Assembly: GCF_001640805.2 (NCBI RefSeq)
Contig: NC_066855.1
Span: 473,071 to 537,070, forward strand
Reading direction: 5' to 3'
DNA from: Lates calcarifer
Lineage: Eukaryota; Chordata; Actinopteri; Centropomidae
Length of the DNA: 64,000 bases
The notes beneath the pieces were generated by a model, which saw nothing but the letters and a program-made list of their open reading frames with translations, had not been told where the DNA came from and ran no database searches. Position 1 is the first letter of the stretch; the number at the start of each line of letters is the position of its first letter. Below are positions 26,851-38,620 of the stretch, in pieces. A program made the position numbers and the translations under genes.

Positions 26851-27764
26851 GAATCTCTGTCTGCACATGACTTTAATATCCTGGGTTTGATAGCAGGTGT
26901 TCTATATCACCAGAGCGTGTGTACCTGTGTGTGAAGCTGTCTGCAGACCAGTGCTGGTTCTGCTGTTGGTGTTGGCGTCTTTTCCAGGTCGGATCACTGC
27001 AGATGTTTGCAGCTAGCTGAGGGTCCGTACATGTGCTCTTGGACTGTAACCTGTGTCCTCTGAGGTTTCATAACTACTCTTTTTTACTAGTCTTTATTGG
27101 TGTCAGTTGCTCATGTGACAGAACAATGTTTGACTCTGTTTATTCTTATTCTATACACAATTTTTAATCCAATTCCACATGATACCAGGATGGAATCACC
27201 AATATCAACACAACACAGATAATAAAAGCTAATGTGTCATTGTTTATGAGATGAATGCATCATTAACACTCGTTAACACTCACTTTGTAATACCATCAGA
27301 TGACTATAATCAAAGTACAGTATGTCTGCAGTCACTCGTTCACTGTGTGCTCCTTTCTGGCTCTCAAGATGTAAAAATCTGTGTATGTTGGTGGAAGCCA
27401 GTTTCAGTAATCTTTAAGTGTGTTTTGTTCTCCAACTTGCTAGCTTTAGCAACACTTCGTGTGGTTTTTCCACAGTAAGGACACGCTGTAGTCAGTGTTG
27501 GGTTACTGCTGCACAGTGCCAGACACTTCTTTTTCAAAGAAATGGCACAGTATCAGTTGTCATTAGTATTAAAACTTGTGACTTTTACTTGTTCGTGACT
27601 CTTGGATCTAAAGCAGCTTTGGCTTGTGAGTGTGACAGGGTCACATTCATACTCCTGTCATGTACAAGTGTTTGCTGATGTACACATAAGAGTCAATGGC
27701 CTGACAAGTGTGAGTCTGCAAACACAAGCTGTGTCAGCTGCAAAAGATGGAGAATGCATTACAG

Positions 27765-28110
27765 TAACGTAAATATTCAATTATGCAAATAGTCGATTCA
27801 AATTAATTAGACACAAGTTTTAGTTGGCTGAACCAGCGCAGTTGGTGCAGCATTACAAAAGGGAATGGGCCCTGTGCATGAAAACTGCAATTACCGTCAT
27901 CTGACTGAGACCCCCTATCACTCAAGGTAGGAGATTGCTCTAATTGCCTCAGTGATGCCGAGGCCTTGAAGACGAGGAATTCTTCTCATGTCTCCGGCTC
28001 CACAGATAGCTGGACGTGTAACATCGATGTCGGAGCCAGCATCCATGGCATATCCATCTGTGGGCCTGAATCTTAATTACAAACTGCTCAGCAGAGGGAG
28101 AGGGGAAGGG
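27765..28110. promoter_or_regulatory. Candidate conserved noncoding element / enhancer
   Basis: A perfect POU octamer ATGCAAAT (27783-27790) lies beside homeodomain-type AAATTAATTAG (27800-27810). Unique sequence follows, including ACTGCAATTACCGTCATCTG, GCTCTAATTGCCTC and CTTAATTACAAACTG. The overall texture suggests a constrained regulatory block. Inference from motif content only. Confidence 0.4.
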
Positions 28111-28537
28111 AGGAGAGGAGGGCTTGATACCTCAAGACGACCTCAAGATGTTGCTGTAGGTGTGTCTTGATGGTTCACTTAAGAAATGACTGAGCACTGT
28201 ACCTGCAAAATTCAGTCAAAACTGAAAGATATTTTGACCACATACCATACAGCAACAAGCTGGTTGAAGACAGATGGTTGTTTTGATGCAGTGGCTTCCT
28301 TTATGAGAATACAACAAAACAGATGAGAAAAGCAATTCCTCAGATTCTCTAAAAATCATCTGTATATGTATCACAGAAATTGACCACTAAAGCACGCTGA
28401 GGGAACCGCACCTCCTCCAGACGTTAATCACAATCCTCCAGTTTGTGACATTATTCTGTCACTTTTCATCACAAGTCAAATTGCTTTCTTGACCTTAAAG
28501 CCTCCATGTGTAAGATTTGAAGGAAGAGGGCGGGACA

Positions 28538-28539
<2 letters not shown>

Positions 28540-28575
<36 letters not shown>
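28540..28575. repeat. (CA)18 microsatellite
   Basis: The longest perfect dinucleotide run in the window, about 36 nt. Likely polymorphic. Confidence 0.98.
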
Positions 28576-28577
<2 letters not shown>

Positions 28578-28908
28578 ATTTTGCAAAGGAAACTGCAATA
28601 AAAGCCACAATCTAAAAAGTCCCTGTAATATTAGACAGAGTATCTAAAAACAAATGATAAGGTACAACAGAATGTATGTTGCCTTATGATGTGATCTAGA
28701 AAATTAGATTAAGAAATCCTGTGTTCATAGAGTCAGCCTTGCTCTTGTGGTCCAGCCAAAAGTATTAAATGAATATTGCTGTAGGGATTGAACAAAGTAA
28801 CCATGATGTTCAAACTGTAACAACTCATTTTAACCTCTGCTTTCAGCATAGGTGTTCACCTTTACCCACAAACCTCCCCAACAGACGCTGCAATTGATTT
28901 AGTGTAGC

Positions 28909-28945
28909 CTTCACCAATCAGCCACAACTTTAAAACCAATGTATA
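28909..28945. repeat. Short dispersed-repeat remnant (ATCAGCCA-AAC-TTAAAACCA type)
   Basis: The sequence TTCACCAATCAGCCACAACT followed by TTAAAACCA resembles the ATCAGCCATAACATTAAAACCACTG phrase of a widespread fish repeat. Only about 37 nt remain. Confidence 0.45.
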
Positions 28946-31430
28946 TTTCAGACAGTAAATCCTGCTGCTTTCATACACAGAAATATTTTAATCTGACAAA
29001 ATTCATGTTTATGTTTGCAAAGGGAAACATTTGGTTTAATGGGCGACTTTAGAAATCGTGTGTCCTTTGTAAAAGTTAAATTAGCAATATTTATCTTATT
29101 GCCAAATCCCATCAAGACCAAAACTAATGATGTGTTATTAACTGGATTTTTATTACCAAGAGACCGAGACCAAGATACATTTAACACTGTCAAAATCAAC
29201 TTACCAGTGCTCTCTAGTGGACCAGCTTCATACTGGTGACACTGTTTCTAAATTTCCTTAAACCCAGTTTGATTTTTCTGTTCGACATGTCTTGTTAATC
29301 ACTGGCCAACATATACACTGATGTTATGTGTCAACAATTGTTTTGCTTTGCCAGTAATATTTATACACTCCCTCCTATGACTTTGTATTTTAGAATTAGC
29401 TATTTGATCTTTGCCAGAGAACAGCATTGCACCTCAGGGAGAGTACTGGACTTGGACTTGACTTCAAAGTTAATTTAACATCAGAATGAAATTTTTGATT
29501 GTATGCTTGCCACATCTATCAGTCTTGTGTATCCTCAGACAAACTTCAATCAGCTGCATGTTCCTGCTCAGTATGTGGTAGAGATTTCCTCCCAGGTTGT
29601 TTTTGGCCTCAACACGCTGCTGTCATGCTTTTGTGTTTACTGGCCTGGTTAGAGGTATTAGATTAGAGAAGTGTGTGCTCATAGATTGTGTTTTCAGGGT
29701 ATTTGGGTGAAGGAGAGAGATGGTCTGTGTGTGCATTGGGTGCGTGCAGCAGCATATGGCAGAATGATTCACAGGGAAGTGGGTCAGAGTTAGTAGTTTT
29801 ACTGCTGCAGTCTCACAGCACAGACACACAGAGGGAGGACTCTGACTCTACACACAGCAGGATACACAGGACTGCCACCATCTTTGCTTTACAAACAGCT
29901 CTCATACCTCCGATGAAAGAAAAGTGGCCATGACAAGGATTTACTGTGCTACAAGGAAAATATTCCAACTTTGTTAATTCATATAGAATGTGTGATTTTT
30001 CACTGATGAAAAATCAAAACAAGTCAGGAAGTCTCATGTGATCTTGGTTAGAGTCTGTCCTGAGTAAATTTCTGTATAGCTCCACCAACTTGTTTGAAAA
30101 GTTCTCCTCCTTTTCCTCCCATTGATGGATCCGCTCTCACAGAGCTGGTAATGACATCCCGAGGGAGGAAGCTCTGTAGTCTTCTGTCTTGTGGGATTTA
30201 GGGCTCAGCTGACAGGATGGGTTTCAGGGCCTGCATAGATACCAGTGTTCTTTAAAGGGAAGTGGCCTTTGCAATAGCAGATGCAGATGTTCTGTCTTTT
30301 TTTCTCTTTTGATAGATAATGAATCATTTCCATTCTAAAATGATCTAAGTATATAATCCTGTCAGAACTTACTAAGTCTAATTTACTGTATGGATTTCCC
30401 ACAGTCAGTCAGTGTAGTTTTCATCAGTTTGACAGTAAATATAGAATCAGAGCAATGTAATCATTTTGATAAAAATCAGATGGAGATGTGGATATGGATG
30501 GATTTCATAAAAGGAGCTTCCAGTGATAATAAAAGTAATGGAAATTACAGAGTTCCTCGCACCACTCTAACCACTCCATAAGATAAGAATTCCTCCAAAT
30601 ATTACCTGTGTGTGATATATGGATCTAATCTCACCAGATCAGGCTGGTATAATTGGATGAGGTCCAGCCGGTGTCTGTTGGGACTCTGCGAGCCTTTGTT
30701 GCTGATGAAGACAAATTCTTCAAGCTAACAAGGTTTCTAGACTTCCTAGAACTTAAACATACAAGCCAGTAATTAGAGTGTAGTTACTGTCACACCAACA
30801 ATCTCGCACCAACACACACAATGAAATGCACAGAGGGTACGCCACAAACCTTACGGTGGAGGGCGGGGTGCGCTAGCTGACACCGAGCAGACAGCTCCCT
30901 GACAGACTGGCAGATGAGATGAAATAAGAAACAGGGGCATATATTCCTGCTCTGTAGATATCAGTCCACCTACTCAGCTCAGCAGGTTTGAAACAGGACT
31001 GATGCTCTGGGAGAGCAGGAGAACACTGTGAAGCAAACACAACAGTTCAATGTTGGATACACTGCACTAAAATGACTGATAGGGAAACCTACTGCTAATA
31101 ATAACATTTTACATCGACAAGTAAAAAATGATTCCAGTGCCTCCAGTGCCTCGCTGACATCCTGAACAGTTCCAACACATATATCCCAATATGTTCAAGG
31201 TGGAGACTTGAAAACCACACAACTGTAACCAAACTTACATCTAATGAGTAGATGTTTAGATCAGTTAACATGCTCAGTAATAGAGGTACTGGTCTATTTA
31301 TGTAGCACAAATAACAAAGTGCTTCACCACAACAGCAATTAAGCAGAGAAATCTTACAGACAAACATGAAATAGCAGAGTGTAAACAGAAATAAGAGTCT
31401 CCACCATGCTGGCAGCTCTGAGAGGCTTAG
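28946..31430. other. Intronic stretch without recognised gene
   Basis: Unique-looking with several short open frames and no domain. A repeat-like phrase TTTATGTAGCACAAATAACA lies near 31296-31315. Confidence 0.45.
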
Positions 31431-31439
31431 GCACAGCAG

Positions 31440-31740
31440 AGCTAAATATTAACAACATCATGCTAATGAGCTCACAGTGATTGTTAACCATGATATGTTT
31501 ATAATGTTTAGCAGCTTAGTTTGGTGTGATAGCATACTGACGTTTGATAAATATCCTTAAATACACATCTGTTGTAGGCCTCTGTATGTAGGCCTTAACT
31601 AAAGATCCTGAAGTAATTTTAACTTTGACCTGACAGTTCCACTCCATAAGAAATCAGAGGATGACCAATGTAGTCACAGTTAAAGCTGTGGGGGCATGAA
31701 TTTCTGCACCAAATGTAATTACAGTTTGATAACTGTGAAG
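31440..31740 (+). repeat. Dispersed fish repeat (CATGCTAA...GACCTGA...GGATGACCAA type)
   Basis: In order: ATCATGCTAATGAGCTCACA, TTATAATGTTTAGCAG, AACTTTGACCTGACAG, AATCAGAGGATGACCAATGT and GGGGCATGAATTTCTGCACC followed by AAATG. These phrases, in the same order, occur in a very common percomorph repeat (CATGCTAACATGCTCACA, TGATGTTTAGCAG, TTGACCTGATG, AGGGGATCACCAAAGT, CATGAATGTCTGCACCAAAT). It is diverged and incomplete. Class not assigned. Confidence 0.55.
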
Positions 31741-32394
31741 TTATTTTACTGTGGAAGCAGTAAACTGACCAACCACTCACTGACTGAGAGTCCTGAGTCC
31801 ATGATTTAAAATATTAGTTTAAAAAATGAGTGAGTCTTGGGAAGGTTTTTCAACCCATCAATGAATGAATTTTAGAGTCTGCCTTTATTTTATGCTGGGC
31901 TCTGGCAACGTCCACTGACACTGGTTAGCCAGAGTGATTACTTTGTGGACACGACAATTTAATAATGATTTCTGGGGCTTAGCAGTGGAATAGAGTAGCT
32001 AAAATGATTTTTTTGATTTAATTCTGAACTCCACTAGTGGCCAGTGTGATGGGACTAATACTGCAGTAATGTGGAAAACTAAGAGTGAGTGGACCAGCTT
32101 GAAGCATCTGAGGATGAGCTGAAGTTCCTTGGCTAAAGCAACGTAACCTTGTGCTAAAAGAATCTAACCCTCATAAATGGAAGGTCTTCAGTACAAAATG
32201 AGGGTCTTTAACAAGACAAAAACAGGAACACATTGTTTTAAAGGATATTTTTATCTTACTGTTTCCATGTGAACTAAAGTTCTGATGAGAGATTTTTGTA
32301 GAGCTAAAAGTGAATATTCCAGTTTCTCACCTGGAATCGCTCCAGAAAATATTCTGGCTGTGTAAGATTCCTTTATTTGTTTTCCATAGCTGTT

Positions 32395-32485
32395 TGTTCT
32401 GTTCAGGGTTGTGGAGAGCTGCAGCCTCGCTGCATTGCAATGGGCAGGAGGGAGAGTACACCCTGGACAGGTCACCAGATGACAC
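32395..32485 (-). repeat. SINE-like element, 3' half of an interrupted copy
   Basis: Read on minus it gives GGTGACCTGTCCAGGGTGTA, then CTGCAGCTCTCCACAACCCTGAA and a GGAAAAC end. This matches the 3' half of the SINE family at 1713-2040. The 5' half of a same-strand copy lies at 33023-33186, with LINE sequence in between. Confidence 0.65.
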
Positions 32486-32639
32486 AGGGATAAGACTCAT
32501 AAAAAGACACAAGCCTAGTGCTTCACTATTAAACAGATGTAGAGGCATAAAGACCTGGATAAAATGACTTCCCTGATATCTACAGGAAGTGTGTTCTGTA
32601 GCATAATTGACAAAGCCTGCATCCATGATTTCTTCAGTT

Positions 32640-33010
32640 GTTACTGGAATCTCAACTAAATCAACAGCAGATAGTCACAGTGTTCTTGAAGGCAAATAGT
32701 TAACAGGGGAGTTTCTTGTGCAACCACAACAAACATGATTTCCAAGACTGATACAAAGCGTTCTCCCTTTGTTTTATGTTTTGAACCAATTTAACACAGT
32801 CAGAGAGACCGGCCACCTTTTTAAGATGATTCATTGGGAGACCAGATTTTCATCAGAGTTAAGTGTGAGGTTGCTGAGCAGTTTCTGTGCTGTGGTGTGT
32901 TTTAAAGCCAGACTGAAATTCCTCCAGGATGTTGTTTTCTTTAAGAAAGGAGCTTTGTTTCCACCAGAACTATCTTTTCAAGTATCTTACTAATGAACGG
33001 AAGGTTGGAG
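32640..33010 (-). pseudogene. LINE reverse-transcriptase fragment inside a SINE copy
   Basis: The minus-strand translation at 32901-32945 is LKENNILEEFQSGFK, followed (lower coordinates) by THHSTETA. This block is diagnostic of the fingers/palm part of fish CR1/L2/Rex-type LINE reverse transcriptases. Upstream of it (32946-33010) a diverged LPxxSKILEK-type block with stops can be made out. Further along, with frameshifts, a remnant like the WFxSYL-NRTFxVSLG block is visible near 32735-32785. The catalytic YxDD region is not seen. Multiple stops make it a pseudogene fragment. Confidence 0.75.
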
Positions 33011-33022
33011 CAGATCTAACTC

Positions 33023-33186
33023 CTCTGACTGGCGTGTCTTTGGAGTGTGGGAGGAAACCAAAACACCCAGAGAAAATCCTCACAGATTCAGGGAGAACAC
33101 AAAAAGGCTCCAGCCATTTGGATTGGGTGTAAACTCAGGACCTGCTGTGACATATAAGTGATTAACACTAATCCACAGTAGCTCCC
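33023..33186 (-). repeat. SINE-like element, 5' half of an interrupted copy
   Basis: On plus it reads GTCTTTGGAGTGTGGGAGGA, then ACACCCAGAGAAAATCCTCACAG, GGGAGAACAC and AACTCAGGACCTGCTGTGA, ending ATTAACACTAATCCACAGTA. This is the reverse complement of the head and promoter part of the SINE family at 1713-2040, with a decayed box B. Confidence 0.75.
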
Positions 33187-33189
33187 TTC

Positions 33190-34570
33190 ATAGTGGTTCA
33201 TTTTTAAAATAGAATTTTGATGAATTTTGGAATATGATGAAAGCCCAAAGCATGTAGGAATGAGAACCGCTGCTACTCTGGATAGTGCAAAGATGATAAT
33301 ATGATGTACTTAACACAAGGTATTAGGCCAAAACACAGTGGGTGGACATGATGCACAAGCAAATTTTTAATGTGCAAATTGCACACCAGTGATGTGTTTA
33401 CTATGATGTGCTCTGACAGGTCATGCACTGATCTATTTCTGGAATCTCTACCCATGCCAAGATGTATACTTTCCAACAAAATAGCACTGCTGAGTAAACT
33501 TTGTATTATGCATGCAGTTATTTTATATTCATTTGTTATTCATCCAATTGGTATTCATGAAGTTAGGAAGTCTATTATTATCAGCATTCCAATTGTTAAA
33601 GTACACCACCAATTCTGCACATAAATGTAAATTTCTGAGTCATGGCAGTGGTGTTCTGTCGAGTAGAACGACACTGAAGTGGAAGTGATCTCTCTCCTTA
33701 CATCTCAGAGCAGTGTTCAGTCTCATAAAGGATCTGATGTTGCCTGTTTGCATTCACCATGTCATTTACTGCCCACCTGTGGTTGTCTCTGGAAGCTGAG
33801 TTGACCACCAGCCTTCACATCGTTTCTGTGGGTGTGACTGTGTCCCACTGACACAGAGCAGGGCTCGTCAAGCAGAGAGGGGAAGCAGCAGTTTTAAGAA
33901 GTTTGTGCATTAGCATTGAGTATAATCCTGGGACCTCTGACAGGTGACTAGCTACAGCCGCAAGAGTGTTTGTCAAGCTGCCCTTGACTCAGCTCCCACT
34001 GTTCTTAGATCAGTTATGATACTGAAAATTACACTGTGATTTATCATCTACAGGAGCATAGTACATAGGTTGTGTGTGTTGTGGGCAAGCGAGTGAGAGA
34101 GAGAGAGCGGTGAGGCTCAGGCTGGTGACCAGGCCTGGAGAGTTAGGAGTTGGCAGTCTGGACCATGAATCCAGTACTGAGGCAGGAGAATACAGGATCC
34201 TGCAGTGTTGAGTGTGTCTTTGTCAGTTAACGGTAAATATTTTGAAGAAGTGATTTTTTAATATATTTTTCCTTCATGTTGCACATTTGATATGTTTACT
34301 GTCAGTTCAAAGGAATAATCCTAATACTTTTCAGCTGGGAGGGGGGTCTCCAGTTTGGTTGGAGAGTCGGGTGTGTTAGTAGCAGCTAATGTAGCCTCAA
34401 GGCACTATCCTCAAGCAGAGATGAGGACTGGGCTACACAGGTCTGGTAAACTCACTTCTTTATAACTCTGCATTTTTAATTTTCAATCTTTTAGACCCAA
34501 CCAACCGAGTCAACAGATGTCACTCCAGTTTAATTTATCAGACTTAATACAGCTCCCTCCACATCTATTT
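33190..34570. other. Intronic stretch without recognised gene
   Basis: Nothing coding is recognised. A GA run lies near 34095-34108, and the phrase GCAGCTAATGTAGCC near 34382 is repeat-like. Confidence 0.45.
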
Positions 34571-34572
34571 TG

Positions 34573-34760
34573 CATTCAGTTCCATTCAGTTTTATTTATA
34601 TAGCACCAAATACATGAAGTGTCTCAAGGAACTTTAAAGAGTAAGGTCAAGGCTTTAGAATATAATAGAGAGAAACCCAACAGTTCCCACACATGTAATC
34701 TCTGAGAAAATAACCCTATTGATGGAAAAGTGATGTTATTAGAGACACATTTCTTCTTTA
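34573..34760 (+). repeat. Dispersed fish repeat (TTTATTTATATAGCRCC type)
   Basis: CATTCAGTTTTATTTATATA, GCACCAAATACATGAAG, GTCTCAAGGAACTTTAAAGA and AGAGAAACCCAACAGTTCCC are, in order, the phrases of a very common teleost dispersed repeat. Confidence 0.65.
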
Positions 34761-37700
34761 ATAGGCATGAATCATAGGACAGGGATACAAAGGTGATTTT
34801 GGTGGGCATGTTCTCAAGTTAATTATTTAACTCCACTTATGCTTTTACAGGATGTGACCCAAATGTAGCAGAATCATTCAGTGTCAGGGCTTCTCTAAGC
34901 TTTGTTCTGTCATGTTGTGATACCTTTGCGTGCAGCTCGCATGACTGTCATTTGAATCTACATGTTTTTCACTACTTATCTCTCATCCATCACAGCTGCT
35001 GACGGCCAGCCGGAGGCCCCCACTCATATATCCGTCAGCAGGGACGAGATGGATGAGGGTCCACCTGCTCCATCACTCCTCTCCTCCACTCACACACTCC
35101 CTTTTCACTCTCTTGCTCTCTCTTTCTCTTTCTCCCATAATCCCTTATTCTCATCAGTCATTTCACTTGGGTCTCTAGAGCTTCTCGGACCCTGATGGTG
35201 GAGTAATGATAGTCCTGTTTGTATGGGCTCTGTGTTTCAGTAGGGGAGATACATAATAGGGAGTCATTTTCCCCAATGGCACCTGTTTTTGTTTGAATCC
35301 TGCTCTCGGTATTTGTAAGATAGTGGGCATTACAAAACAGATATAAGCCAGCACTTAGTCTCAGTCCCCAGATGCATTACTGTCTTTTGTAGGGAAGGTG
35401 AAATGTTTTTAAGAAAGAGAGGAAAAAAAGCTCCACTACCTTCTGGCAACACTTTCAGGGTAACCTGTTTTTTTTTTTTTTTTTACACAGCTGTGCACAA
35501 ACAACAAGTTAATCTGCTCAAATCCACACATTTAATACACTGAATTAATTCAATTGCGCTTTGCCAAAAACATTTTGACATTCTGCTCACGCCAGCCTCT
35601 GCTGCGGAACATGTGTATGAGGAATCAGTCAGAATCAGCACAGTTGTCATCACAGTGGAAAACACACATCGCAGGGGAAATTACATTGTATATGGTTGTC
35701 TGAATGCAGAAAATATGGCTATTTTTTGGTTTTACTAACCTTTAATTATCTAAGTACATTACTTTTTATCATCGTATAACTACAAAAAAAGCCTATTAAC
35801 GTCTTTGGAGCGCTTCAGAAATCCTTCAGAAGCTGCTGCTGTCAGATATTATCAAACAAGGGATATGGCAGTGATGCTCCAAACCAGTCTGCAGCTTCAG
35901 AATCAGAGCCAATATTTTAGATTGATCAGCTAAATAAAGCTGCATCTTTTCCTGATCATTTATGTATCACGACTCCTTCACTTTAAATATGCACAAACTC
36001 GAACCTGGAAACACTGGAATATTCCCAAGACACAATGCTGCAAGCAAGCGAGCAGCAGAGAGGGAGTTTAAAGTAGAGCTATACTGATAGTGCTGTCTAA
36101 ATCCAAACCTCCCCAGACTGTACAAAATATTATACAAAACACCAGAAACCATTAAAATGAGGTTGTGATGCAGGATGCAGAACCTTCATGCATTTGTTTT
36201 ACTTGTTTTACTGTTGGCCTACTTTAGGCCACATTCACACTGTGCAGCTGTTTTATACAGAAAGATACAAAGCCTGGTCTCACCAGAAAGTGGCACAGTG
36301 AAATTCATCTGCATGTCTTAAGAAAATATTCAGTTATAGAAGCGTGGTGAGGCAGTTAGAATTCACAGGGCAAGTCGGTCAGTTACTTTAGCTGCCGAGC
36401 TAACGCGCTAAACTCCCCGAGCTTCTTTGTTTTTTCTCTGTACTGGACCAACTGGAATTTATTCATCATGCAGCATTTGAAAAAGGAAGAAAACAACACT
36501 GATCCTCAGGGTCTTTACTGTCCTCGGTGTATTTAGTCCACCTCACTCTGCTGGTGTTGTGACATGGCTCTCACTGTATATGGAAGTGTGTGAATGAAAA
36601 AATTACACACACCATGCTAAGCTCTGTCTCTGTCATACGAGCAGAGTGGTGAGAAAAGCACTCATGTACAGCTTCTTACTGTTAGCCTCACTGACCATTA
36701 CTGTCACCAGTTAAAATGACAGATGTTGTTGGCAGCACGTCCCATCAGCTGTCAGTAATTAACATTAACTCCATGAGTAACTTAATAACAGCAGCACAGT
36801 GTCAATCAAAGACAGTAATTGTAAAGAAAGAAGCTTCCCTCTTTGACTCACTGTTGAATCATGCAAAAATACAACTATAACAGTTTAAAGTTAAAACTTT
36901 CTTTGAAATCTGATCAATAATTTAAATCAAGGACCTTCTGCATTTGGATAAATTTAGAATATGATACACATATATCTTCTGCTGCTATCAGATCAGACCT
37001 GATAACAGTTTGGACTCCGTATTATCAGATACTAAATATTAAAGGACTCAGGACCAAAAACAACTCAGAGAAACTGTCAGTCAGCAAGCTAATCAGCTAC
37101 GATAGCTTTCTTCATTTTGGACTCTTCAGCTGATTAACTGATAGCCAGTCCACTTGGATCCACACGGGCATTACACATATTGACCCACAGACCCAAGACC
37201 TATGGTAATACACTGGGACCCCATCTGGACCTGATAAGGACTGCATGTAATTACGACGCGGGTGCTGTCGGGTCTCGATTACAAGGACCTCAGCAGACCC
37301 GTGAGGATTTCTAGCAGGAGAAGACACAGTGTTATTTTCAGACACTGTTTCCTGAAAGTCTTTACATTCAGTTGCTGTAATGGCTTTGAAAATACTCCCT
37401 CACCTCCTCTGACCCTGACCCATGAAGTTTGTTCTTTATTGGATGTTCCCTGTGAATATTTGTCATATGTTTTATTGAAGAAAATCAAAGTGGCTTCATG
37501 GTAGATGCACAGTCAAATTGAAGACAGTGAAAACATTTCTGTTTCTTTCACATGGAAAAATGACCTCAAGCAAGGTGACCTTCTTCCTACCCAGAATCTT
37601 TACGAACCCACCCTGTTCTACAGAGTTGCATTTAGCCATACTGATGACATAATGATGCATCTGGCAACACTATCGGAGCTGTAGGGATGCACTTAAGGGA

Positions 37701-38149
37701 CTGACGCAGTGCCGGAAGGGTATTAAATATGAACGCTGCTGTATTGCTAAAAATAATGACATTCCCATTTACAATATAAAATATCGACATGAGCGCAGAG
37801 CTGAGGACACTCACAGCTCTTACAGGCTTTACCAGTACTGTACTTACTGTAATTGCTCTGTTCAAGTCATTCTGTAAGTTTCAAGGAATATTTTGTTCAG
37901 AGAGTCAGAGCTCGAGGCTCTCTGGGAGACTTTTATTCTGTATGAATGTATAGAATTGGTCCAAAAAAATGTAGGTTGTTGTGTTTTGCTGGCACAGATC
38001 AGTCAGAATCTGCCAGACACCTCCTCCTCAACCTTTCTTCACACTCTATTCCTCTTTGTCACTCTTTATTTTCCATTTTTCAGAATAATTACTAAATCTC
38101 GACAGGCCTCCTGTGTTTCTCTATCAGTCACGGCTCCTGTGCTGTCTTA
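34761..38149. other. Intronic stretch without recognised gene
   Basis: A T17 run lies at 35468-35484 and a CT-rich part at 35085-35150. A short patch near 36390-36420 (GCTGCCGAGCTAACGCGCTA) is CpG-richer than its surroundings. No exon was recognised. Confidence 0.45.
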
Positions 38150-38620
38150 GCGGATGGGTGTTTTTTTCCATCTTCTCTATCAGTTCAATAGTTTCCAATT
38201 TTATAAGGTTAGCGCTGACGTAGATTGAAATACATTGCAGCTGCTCTCCAAATCCAATTGCGTGTGTCCATCTTTTTCAACCCTTACAAGCAGAAAGGGA
38301 TTCATAATGCTTGATGCTTTTATCAGGCAGGCCAGAGTTTTACCATAACTGAAATGCTACGTGTTATGCCTCTGTAAATGCTCATCCACTCTGGTGTTAT
38401 CTACCTTCCCTTTCTCTTTATCCAATCCACCTGACTTCGCCTGCTCCCTCGAGGTGCTCTCGGCTTAGCAAGGAACAAAATATGTAGAAATTGGAGGCCC
38501 GTTTTTACAGTTCTGCTTTTTGACATTTTGCACTGGCCCTAACAAGGTCTTTTTGCTATCAGAATTACTTTACTATGCATGTCAACTTTAATATTTATTC
38601 AGCAGGAGGGTGTGGACAAA
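38150..38620. promoter_or_regulatory. Candidate conserved noncoding block
   Basis: Unique sequence rich in regulatory-looking AT cores: AATCCAATTGCGTG, GGATTCATAATGCTTGATGC, CAGAATTACTTTACTATGCA and TTTAATATTTATTCAGCAGG. No repeat family is visible. Inference only. Confidence 0.3.
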
